Shown here: in pieces, positions 1-4,433 of the stretch
Layout: each line of letters opens with the position of its first letter
Position numbering within the stretch: the first letter of the stretch is position 1
DNA from: Bryobacterales bacterium
GTDB lineage: Bacteria; Acidobacteriota; Terriglobia; Bryobacterales; Bryobacteraceae
Reading direction: 5' to 3'
Assembly: GCA_003164075.1 (NCBI GenBank)
Contig: PLRZ01000690.1
Location: 1-7,282 of the forward strand
Length of the DNA: 7,282 nucleotides
Program-made: the position numbers and the translations under genes
The notes under the pieces: generated by a model
Seen by the model: the letters and a program-made list of their open reading frames with translations, nothing else
Told to the model about the DNA's origin: nothing
Databases searched by the model: none

Positions 1-40
1 CTCCCGCGCGCGGCTCGGCATGTGCTTTTGACAGAGCCGC
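1..40. repeat. Possible degenerate end of the intergenic hairpin repeat
   Basis: The first 20 bases resemble the left core of the 4189-4341 element: both read CTCCC, then a GCGC-rich stretch, then GCGGCTCGGCA, with about four bases missing here. GCGGCTC at 10-16 can also pair with GAGCCGC at 34-40 around a 17-base loop. The window edge cuts the feature, so its true extent is unknown. The rest of the gap, up to the aminopeptidase stop codon at 77, shows no gene or clear signal. Such GC-rich sequence could match by chance. Confidence 0.3.
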
Positions 41-76
41 CCCCTGTGCTCACTCTTGGGTTCGCCACGGTTTCTC

Positions 77-1744
77 TTATCCCACGATGCCATCGATGGT
101 CGCCTGCGCGATGGGGTGGTAGCCGGGCCGCGCCTCGGCATAGATCGCCCGTGCGCGCGCCTGTCCTTCGGGCGTTTTCATCAGCTCGCTATAGATCGGC
201 TTGAGGAATTTTCTCCGCCCCACCGACTTCAGGAACTGCCCCACCTTCGGGTACGCGGGCTGGTAACCTGCTTTCACCGCCATCCACAGCCATTGATGCA
301 GAATTTCGGAATTGCCCGACTCGGTGAAATGGAATTCGCGGTCGAGCCGCGCCATGTCGGGCGGATTCTGCGACCGCAGAAAATGCAGCCACTCGTGCGT
401 GGACCACGCGCCGGTGTCGGCGGGCCAGCCGGATTCCACGCGCTCGAAGGCATCGGAGTGCGGTTCGGCGGCGCCTTCGGGAATGCCCGGGCGGAAGATC
501 CATTCGTCCAACGGCACATCGTTCGGCAACTCGCGGCGCACATAGTCCAGGAAATCGGCGGTGGTGATGCTGCGGAAGGCGAAGTGGTCGAAGTAGGCGC
601 GCAGGAAAGCGTCGAAGCGTTCGCGGCCCACCGCCTGTTCGATGGTGCCGAGCAGTAGCGCGCCCTTCTCGTACGGAACCAGGGTGCAGCCATCGTCGGG
701 ATCGCGGCCCGCCAGGTCGATATGCAGGATGCGATCCTGTTCGCGCAGGCCGGCCATTTCGCCGTCCAGTTGACGGCGGCCCAGCACCGCTTCCATGGCG
801 GCGCGCGCGGGACCGTAGAGCCGTTCCAATACACGGCGCTCCACGTATACCGTGAAGCCTTCGTTGAGCCAGAAATCGCTCCAGGTGGCGTTGGTCACCA
901 GGTTGCCCGACCAGGAATGCGCCAGCTCATGCGCCACCAGCGAGACCAGGCTGCGGTCGCCGGCCAGAATCGTGGGAGTGGCGAAAGTGAGGCGCGGATT
1001 CTCCATGCCGCCAAAGGGGAAGCTGGGCGGAAGCACCAGCAGATCGTAGCGGCCCCAGCGGTAGGGTCCATACATCTGCTCTACAGCGCCGATCATGGCT
1101 TCCGTGTCGGCAAACTCATAGGCCGCCGCGTCGATCAGCGCCGGCTCGGCATACACTCCGGAGCGCGGGCCGAGCGCGCGAAATTCCAGGTCGCCCGCGG
1201 CCAGCGCGATCAGGTAGGAGGGGACTGGCTGCTCCATCCGGAAATGGCTGCCCGACATGGCCGCGCCCATGACGGCGCGCAGTCCCTGGGGCACGCCGAT
1301 CTCGGCCTCGAAGGCGACACGCACCGCGGGCGTATCCTGTAACGGGATCCAACTGCGCGCGTGGATGGCTTGCGACTGCGTATAGAGAAACGGATGGACC
1401 CTGCCGGCGGTCTGCGGCGGGTCGAGCCATTGCAGGCCGGAAGCTTGTGGCGAAGTGGAGTAATGAACGCGCACCCATGAGGCGTCGGGGAGCAGTTGAA
1501 CGCGGAGTGGGGCGCCGAGTATCGGGTCGGCCGCGCCGAGCGCAAAGGCCGCGGCGTTCTCCACGGAATGAATCTGCAGGCCGCGGGTGTCGAGCACCAG
1601 TTCGCTCCCCGAGAAGCGGTCCACGTGGAGGGTGGCGGAGCCTTCCAGGACACGGAGGTCGAAACGAACGTCTAAGTTCAACTCCAGATGGCGAACGCGA
1701 ATCAGGTCCGGGCGGGACCAAGAATGGATATCCATGTGTTCCAT
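77..1744 (-). CDS. M1 family zinc aminopeptidase, leukotriene A4 hydrolase-like
   Basis: This is a complete 555-residue metallopeptidase that probably removes N-terminal residues from peptides. Residues 1-200 look like the beta-rich N-terminal domain of M1 enzymes. The substrate-anchoring motif GGMEN is at 245-249. Zinc ligands are in HELAH at 272-276 plus Glu295 of NEGF, giving the HExxH-18-E spacing. Tyr358 in VPYEKG matches the catalytic tyrosine of the family. The C-terminal region (about 430-555) is helical and contains GRRKFLKPIY, like the leukotriene A4 hydrolase C-terminal domain whose Arg/Lys pair binds the substrate carboxylate. Length suits that subgroup. No signal peptide is visible, so a cytoplasmic enzyme is inferred. 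The start is the ATG at 1742-1744; a second ATG lies three codons later. The only good Shine-Dalgarno-like AGGAGG (minus strand, 1766-1771) is about 21 bases upstream, too far to be convincing. Epoxide hydrolase activity cannot be judged. The family assignment is firm. Confidence 0.94.
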   Translation of the reverse strand: MEHMDIHSWSRPDLIRVRHLELNLDVRFDLRVLEGSATLHVDRFSGSELVLDTRGLQIHSVENAAAFALGAADPILGAPLRVQLLPDASWVRVHYSTSPQASGLQWLDPPQTAGRVHPFLYTQSQAIHARSWIPLQDTPAVRVAFEAEIGVPQGLRAVMGAAMSGSHFRMEQPVPSYLIALAAGDLEFRALGPRSGVYAEPALIDAAAYEFADTEAMIGAVEQMYGPYRWGRYDLLVLPPSFPFGGMENPRLTFATPTILAGDRSLVSLVAHELAHSWSGNLVTNATWSDFWLNEGFTVYVERRVLERLYGPARAAMEAVLGRRQLDGEMAGLREQDRILHIDLAGRDPDDGCTLVPYEKGALLLGTIEQAVGRERFDAFLRAYFDHFAFRSITTADFLDYVRRELPNDVPLDEWIFRPGIPEGAAEPHSDAFERVESGWPADTGAWSTHEWLHFLRSQNPPDMARLDREFHFTESGNSEILHQWLWMAVKAGYQPAYPKVGQFLKSVGRRKFLKPIYSELMKTPEGQARARAIYAEARPGYHPIAQATIDGIVG

Positions 1745-1811
1745 GGTAAAATCATTCCGTCCCGTCCTCCTAATCTCAAAGACAAGGGTAACAACGAATT
1801 TACGCTCCTAT
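1745..1811. promoter_or_regulatory. Divergent promoter region
   Basis: These 67 bases separate the start codons of two divergent genes, so signals for both should lie here or just inside the aminopeptidase gene. On the plus strand TAAAAT at 1747-1752 resembles a -10 box and would give a leader of about 50 bases for the receiver-like gene. I found no good -35 partner. On the minus strand AGGAGG occurs at 1766-1771. The evidence is mostly positional. Confidence 0.35.
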
Positions 1812-2192
1812 ATGCAGACTCATGCGCCTAAGAGAGTGCTGGCAGTGGTCTCCGACCTTTTCTTTTCGGTGAAGCTGACCGATGCGGCCAAGCGCTGCGG
1901 CCTGGCGCTGGAGTTTGTGAAAGATCCCGCCGAACTTCTGGAGAAGGCCAAAGAGAAGCCTACCCTGATCGTTTTCGATCTCAACTTCGACGCCATGGAG
2001 CCGCTCAAGCTGATCGCCAAACTGAAAGGCCAGCCGGCCACCAAAGGCATCAGCCTGCTTGGTTATGTTTCGCACGTTCAGGGGGAGCTGAAGCAGTCGG
2101 CGCAGGAAGCCGGTTGCGACATGGTCCTGGCGCGCTCCGCGTTTTCGCAGAGCCTGACGCAAATCTTCAAACGCCATTCCGGTACGGTGTAA
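1812..2192 (+). CDS. Small stand-alone receiver-like (CheY-fold) protein, degenerate
   Basis: The 126-residue product has the size and rough pattern of a lone response-regulator receiver domain. KRVLAVVSD (7-15) fits strand 1. PTLIVFDLNFD (50-60) fits strand 3, with Asp56 at the usual phospho-acceptor position. GISLLGYVSH fits strand 4 and GCDMVLARSAF fits strand 5 and its loop. Key positions look altered: the usual acidic pair after strand 1 is reduced to Asp15, and the conserved lysine before the last helix appears to be Ala/Arg. No output domain follows. Phosphorylation, if it happens, may be atypical, and a protein-interaction role is possible. In-frame ATGs at 1587, 1734 and 1743 would overlap the divergent peptidase gene and add residues with no receiver character, so 1812 is preferred. 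No strong ribosome-binding site precedes it. No kinase gene is nearby. The coding call is firm; the function is only a fold-level guess. Confidence 0.72.
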   Translation: MQTHAPKRVLAVVSDLFFSVKLTDAAKRCGLALEFVKDPAELLEKAKEKPTLIVFDLNFDAMEPLKLIAKLKGQPATKGISLLGYVSHVQGELKQSAQEAGCDMVLARSAFSQSLTQIFKRHSGTV

Positions 2193-2265
2193 GGGCTAAT
2201 TCGGGGACAGGCTACACAACCTCGAAATGAGGCTGGAGCCGTGGCCGCGCGAATTGGGCGTCAGG

Positions 2266-2287
2266 ACCGTCAGACCTCCTGATGTCG
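2266..2287. repeat. Left end of the 185-bp element: target duplication plus terminal repeat
   Basis: ACCGT at 2266-2270 is the left copy of the target-site duplication. The 17-bp terminal inverted repeat occupies 2271-2287. It differs from the right arm at one base (C at 2275, where the complement of the right arm has A). Confidence 0.85.
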
Positions 2288-2455
2288 CCCCGCAATTCTT
2301 GCCTGGCGGGGAAAATGGGCGAGCCATTCCTTTCGAAGGCGAGGGCTTCGCAGGTTACTGAATTAGGCCCGCTGCTCGAATAGGATCGAGCGAAGGCGAG
2401 CACCGCCTGCCCCACCTGCGGGCTCACTGCAGATTCCACGACATCAGGAGTTCTG
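2271..2455. mobile_element. 185-bp MITE-like non-autonomous insertion element
   Basis: The element is bounded by imperfect 17-bp terminal inverted repeats: CAGACCTCCTGATGTCG at 2271-2287, and CGACATCAGGAGTTCTG at 2439-2455, whose complement is CAGAACTCCTGATGTCG (16 of 17 match). Both ends are flanked by the direct repeat ACCGT (2266-2270 and 2456-2460), as expected for a 5-bp target-site duplication. Removing the element and one ACCGT restores a continuous alpha/beta hydrolase reading frame, so the boundaries are well supported. It is too small to encode a transposase, and no convincing protein is seen in it. Internal hairpins include CCCCGC 2288-2293 with GCGGGG 2306-2311, and GCTCGA 2374-2379 with TCGAGC 2386-2391. 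It was presumably moved by a transposase encoded elsewhere. I cannot name the parent insertion-sequence family. Confidence 0.85.
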
Positions 2456-2460
2456 ACCGT
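2439..2460. repeat. Right end of the 185-bp element: terminal repeat plus target duplication
   Basis: The right 17-bp terminal inverted repeat is at 2439-2455, and the second ACCGT copy is at 2456-2460. In the disrupted hydrolase this copy encodes the last bases of the phenylalanine-threonine-valine segment that is continued beyond the left end. Confidence 0.85.
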
Positions 2461-2761
2461 GAAGCCCGCCTGCAACAGGTAGCCCGCATGGACGGCCATG
2501 CCGCTGCGCGTGTCGCCCACGCCATGCAGCAGGATTACGGCCGAGCCGTTGGGATCGGGAGGCGTGAAAAGCCAACCGTCGAGCGCAATGCCATCGCGCG
2601 ATGGCAGCAGCCTCCGCCGGTTCCGGCCGGGGCCTCGTGACGATATGGAGCGCGCGTTCGGCAACTAAGATTGGCGCGATCGTGGCGCCAATAGTTACAC
2701 CGATGACAGCCGCAATCGGCAGGCGCCGTGCTTTGTGGGCAATCGGTCCCATATGAGGATG

Positions 2762-2783
2762 ACGGTTACCATTCTACAACCGT
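2762..2783. promoter_or_regulatory. Dyad ACGGTT/AACCGT between the hydrolase remnant and the TonB-family gene
   Basis: ACGGTT at 2762-2767 is a perfect inverted match to AACCGT at 2778-2783, with a 10-base spacer. It lies just upstream of the pseudogene start and about 120 bases upstream of the TonB-family gene, where an operator could sit. A 6-bp arm alone is weak evidence, and no regulator can be named. Confidence 0.25.
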
Positions 2784-2818
2784 GCATTCGAATATACAGT
2801 GTTGGTGCGCATTCCACG

Positions 2819-2857
2819 GCTTACTGCCCACTAAGTGCGCATAATCGGGCAATAAGC
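2819..2857. promoter_or_regulatory. Imperfect 11-bp dyad upstream of the TonB-family gene
   Basis: GCTTACTGCCC at 2819-2829 pairs with GGGCAATAAGC at 2847-2857 at 10 of 11 positions, around a 17-base spacer that contains CATAAT at 2840-2845. The site is 48 bases upstream of the start codon. It could be an operator or a leader hairpin. A promoter reading of CATAAT lacks a good -35 box, so only the symmetry is certain. Confidence 0.4.
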
Positions 2858-2890
2858 AATTGGCGCGGTAAGTGCATGCGAAGGGACGGC

Positions 2891-2895
2891 AGGAG
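2891..2895 (+). promoter_or_regulatory. Ribosome-binding site selecting the ATG at 2905
   Basis: AGGAG lies nine bases before the ATG at 2905. The upstream in-frame ATG at 2872 has no comparable site and would put charged residues (MHAKGRQENIS) before the membrane segment. The start is therefore placed at 2905. Confidence 0.75.
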
Positions 2896-2904
2896 AACAT
2901 TAGT

Positions 2905-3699
2905 ATGTTTGCTTCGCCGAAGCGCTCCGCGCTTCTTTCCTGGCTGTTACACTGCGGCGCCATCCTGCTGATTCTGGCAACGACGGGCGTCAAACCTCAA
3001 CTCATCCGGCATACCCTCGACGTACTCTGGATGCCGGCGGATATCGATTCGTATAAGATGTCCGCGCACTCGGGCGGCGGCGGAGGCGGCGTGCATGCCG
3101 ATTCGCCGGCCAGCCGTGGCGAGGTGCCCCGGTTCGCGCACAAACAGTTTTCGTTTCCCACCGTGGATATCCAAAACGCCACTCCCATTTTGCCGATGGA
3201 GCCGACGCTGATCGGCGATCCCGACATCAAACTTGCCGCCTTCAACTACAAGCAGTGGGGCGACCCCAATGGAGTACTGGGCACGCACTCGGGCGGTCCC
3301 GGCGATGGCGGCGGGATCGGCAACGGTCATGGCTCGGGCATTGGACCGGGAGACGGTCCGGGCCTCGGCCCCGGCAAGGACGGCGGCTTCGGCGGCGACG
3401 GCGTCGGGTACATGGGCGTCGGGGGCGGCGCGGTGACGGCTCCCACATTGCTGTCGAAGACCGAACCCGAGTATAGCGAAGAGGCGCGCAAGGCACGGCT
3501 GCAAGGTACCGTGCTGCTGCGCATCGAGGTGGATGCTCACGGGCTGCCGCAAAACATTGCGGTGCGTCAAGCCCTGGGGCTGGGCCTCGACGACCGCGCC
3601 ATCGATGCAGTCAAAAAGTGGCGGTTCCGTCCGGGTAAGGTCAATGGCAAGCCGGCGGCAGTGGTGGCGTTTGTCGAAGTGAACTTCCGGCTGTTGTAA
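2905..3699 (+). CDS. TonB-family protein with glycine-rich linker
   Basis: The 264-residue product has the layout of a TonB-like envelope protein. A short cytoplasmic start and one hydrophobic segment (about 10-27, LLSWLLHCGAILLILATTGV) would anchor it in the inner membrane. A small glycine run follows (57-62), then a periplasmic stretch of unknown fold (about 63-120). Residues 121-177 are glycine-rich, where classical TonB has a proline-rich spacer. A TonB C-terminal domain occupies about 180-264, including EPEYSEEARKARLQGTV, IEVDAHGLPQ, AIDAVKKWRFRPGKVNGKP and the end EVNFRLL. Known TonB domains contact outer-membrane transporters and pass on energy from ExbB/ExbD. No exbB, exbD or TonB-dependent receptor is visible here, so the partner is unknown. 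The domain is homologous to the C-terminus of the M56 fusion at 5735-7282. Expression is likely monocistronic. The family is secure, the transport role is not. Confidence 0.88.
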   Translation: MFASPKRSALLSWLLHCGAILLILATTGVKPQLIRHTLDVLWMPADIDSYKMSAHSGGGGGGVHADSPASRGEVPRFAHKQFSFPTVDIQNATPILPMEPTLIGDPDIKLAAFNYKQWGDPNGVLGTHSGGPGDGGGIGNGHGSGIGPGDGPGLGPGKDGGFGGDGVGYMGVGGGAVTAPTLLSKTEPEYSEEARKARLQGTVLLRIEVDAHGLPQNIAVRQALGLGLDDRAIDAVKKWRFRPGKVNGKPAAVVAFVEVNFRLL

Positions 3700-3745
3700 G
3701 GCGGCCTCGGTGAATCGGAGTACATAGGAACTTAGGGGCCCGAGG

Positions 3746-3751
3746 TATACT
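3746..3751 (+). promoter_or_regulatory. Possible -10 box for the zinc-ribbon gene
   Basis: TATACT matches a sigma-70 -10 consensus at five of six positions and lies 29 bases before the start codon at 3781. No good -35 hexamer is found at the normal distance. Transcription from here would give a leader of roughly 20-25 bases. Confidence 0.35.
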
Positions 3752-3755
3752 GTGA

Positions 3756-3777
3756 GTGAACCAATCGAGGGGTTCAC
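3756..3777 (+). promoter_or_regulatory. Dyad enclosing the ribosome-binding site
   Basis: GTGAACC at 3756-3762 is a perfect complement of GGTTCAC at 3771-3777, with an 8-base loop. The Shine-Dalgarno-like GAGGGG (3767-3772), eight bases before ATG 3781, lies in the loop and the base of the 3' arm. The structure could therefore restrict ribosome access if transcribed whole, or it could be a DNA operator. If transcription starts near 3758, the RNA hairpin would lose part of its 5' arm, which favours the operator reading. Confidence 0.4.
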
Positions 3778-3780
3778 GAA

Positions 3781-4173
3781 ATGGCCATGCATTGCCCACA
3801 ATGCTTGACGGAGTACCGCGACGGTTTCTCCGAATGCTCCGATTGCCATGTGGCTCTGGCCCCTGGGCTCCCACCGGCCGCTTCCAGCGCGGAACATGAG
3901 GTCGCTCTGGTCACCGTGCTGGAGACCAGCGATCCGTTCGTCGTCAATCTGGGGAAAGCCTCGCTGGAAGATGCCGGTATCCGATATGTAGTGGGTGGCG
4001 ACGATTCCACCGAGCGCGGGCTCACCGGCATGTCCCCGGCGGGCGCCATGGTGTCGCAGATTCAGGTGGAATCCGCGCGTGCGGATGAGGCGCGGGAACT
4101 GCTGGAACCGTTGCTCAATCCCGAGCCGGCCGGCGAAGAGGACGCGGAGCCGGAAGCCGAAACGGCAACGTAG
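3781..4173 (+). CDS. Zinc-ribbon plus DUF2007-like small protein
   Basis: The 130-residue protein starts with a four-cysteine zinc ribbon: Cys5 and Cys8 (CPQC), then Cys19 and Cys22 (CSDC). Residues 43-112 resemble the DUF2007 'putative signal transducing protein' domain: a strand (LVTVLETSD), a helix carrying LGKASLEDAGI, a strand (RYVVGG), and later IQVESARADEARELLEPL. The C-terminal tail is acidic (about 115-130). No signal peptide or membrane segment is present, so it is probably cytoplasmic. The molecular role of DUF2007 is not established as far as I know. PII-like regulatory binding has been suggested by fold, but nothing here tests that. GAGGGG at 3767-3772 supports the start. The gene stands alone between the TonB-family gene and a repeat-filled gap. 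Confidence 0.8.
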   Translation: MAMHCPQCLTEYRDGFSECSDCHVALAPGLPPAASSAEHEVALVTVLETSDPFVVNLGKASLEDAGIRYVVGGDDSTERGLTGMSPAGAMVSQIQVESARADEARELLEPLLNPEPAGEEDAEPEAETAT

Positions 4174-4212
4174 TATCCATCTCGTGTCTAGTTTCTGTCG
4201 CGAAACTCAAGC

Positions 4213-4237
4213 AACCGCTCCCTTGCGCTCGCGGCTC
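4213..4237. repeat. Left inner arm of the nested repeat
   Basis: It pairs with 4281-4305 at 24 of 25 positions; the single mismatch is at C4228. Its right edge continues as GGCAACAG into the unpaired centre. Confidence 0.85.
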
Positions 4238-4280
4238 GGCAACAGTCGCGCCTGATTCCACGGGACTTGTTAGTGTTACT

Positions 4281-4305
4281 GAGCCGCGACCGCAAGGGAG
4301 CGGTT
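4281..4305. repeat. Right inner arm of the nested repeat
   Basis: The arm begins GAGCCGCGACCGCAAGGGAG. It is the complement of 4213-4237 with one mismatch, and CCGCGACC/AGGGAGCG recurs in degenerate form at 4376-4394. Confidence 0.85.
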
Positions 4306-4362
4306 TTGCCGTTACGAGTCGGAGTTTCATGACAGAAACTATCTAGCCGGCACAGGGCCGGC

Positions 4363-4394
4363 GTCGCGGCGCATACCGCGACCGTCAGGGAGCG
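4363..4394. repeat. Degenerate half-copy of the repeat core with its own hairpin
   Basis: CCGCGACCGTCAGGGAGCG at 4376-4394 matches 4284-4302 at 17 of 19 positions. Its first seven bases also pair with GTCGCGG at 4363-4369 around CGCATA, giving a 7-bp hairpin. It is the remaining recognisable content of the 260-base gap between the DUF2007-like gene and the amidohydrolase, apart from a short GCCGGC pair at 4346-4362. Confidence 0.5.
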
Positions 4395-4420
4395 TTGGCT
4401 CTGTGACCTGCGAGGCAGAG

Positions 4421-4426
4421 TATCAT
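4421..4426 (+). promoter_or_regulatory. Possible -10 box very close to the amidohydrolase start
   Basis: TATCAT matches five of six bases of TATAAT and ends seven bases before the ATG at 4434. If used, transcription would begin at or near the start codon, giving a leaderless message. That would fit the lack of a well-spaced ribosome-binding site (AGGG at 4427-4430 is only three bases from the ATG). No clear -35 box is seen. Confidence 0.3.
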
Positions 4427-4433
4427 AGGGTCC

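Larger units (their letters stand above)
2196..2752 (-). pseudogene. Alpha/beta hydrolase remnant: frameshifted, interrupted and truncated
   Basis: The N-terminus starts at ATG 2750-2752 and reads as a membrane-anchor-like segment (IAAVIGVTIGATIAPILVAE), continuing to EAAAIAR. The frame then changes near 2590-2605, at the perfect 14-base palindrome CCATCGCGCGATGG (2591-2604). The hydrolase continues in another frame with RDGIALDGWLFTPPDPNGSA and VILLHGVGDTRSGMA, the strand and oxyanion-loop region of the fold. At GFTV a 185-bp inverted-repeat element interrupts it. Beyond the element, minus-strand codons at 2232-2270 read TVLTPNSRGHGSS, the motif expected next in this family. After that only LISRLCSLSPN remains before a stop at 2196-2198. 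The serine nucleophile elbow and the Asp/His part of the triad are absent. The remnant is therefore almost certainly non-functional. Any protein made from the 2212-2664 frame would be a chimera of hydrolase and element sequence. Confidence 0.85.
4189..4341. mobile_element. 153-bp nested inverted-repeat element (MITE- or REP-like)
   Basis: This intergenic element has two nested pairs of inverted repeats. The outer pair is TAGTTTCTGTCGCGAAACTC (4189-4208) and GAGTTTCATGACAGAAACTA (4322-4341), matching at 18 of 20 positions. The inner pair is 4213-4237 against 4281-4305, matching at 24 of 25, with the core CCGCTCCCTTGCG and its complement CGCAAGGGAGCGG. The centre, 4238-4280, is unpaired. The right side has about 12 extra bases between outer and inner arms. 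If the mobile unit is GTTTCTGTC...GACAGAAAC (4191-4339) it is flanked by TA on both sides, which would fit IS630/mariner-type TA duplication. This is suggestive only, because TA is short. Transcribed, it would form a long hairpin that could also end transcription of the upstream gene. No protein is encoded. Confidence 0.75.

Noticed and set aside
1587..1811. N-terminal extension of the receiver-like gene from ATGs at 1587, 1734 or 1743
   Set aside because: The extension overlaps the well-supported M1 peptidase and adds residues with no receiver-fold character; the first receiver strand begins just after the ATG at 1812.
2212..2664. 150-codon minus-strand open frame read as an intact small hydrolase
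   Set aside because: It joins the middle of a hydrolase to transposable-element sequence and then runs out of frame. It lacks the membrane anchor, nucleophile elbow and triad.
4115..4330. 71-codon minus-strand frame with PCGRGS
   Set aside because: It is translation of the nested inverted repeat and the end of the neighbouring gene, not a conserved protein.
4346..4362. GCCGGC-ACAGG-GCCGGC hairpin
   Set aside because: Two 6-base palindromes of pure G/C are expected often at this base composition, and there is no T-run to make a terminator.
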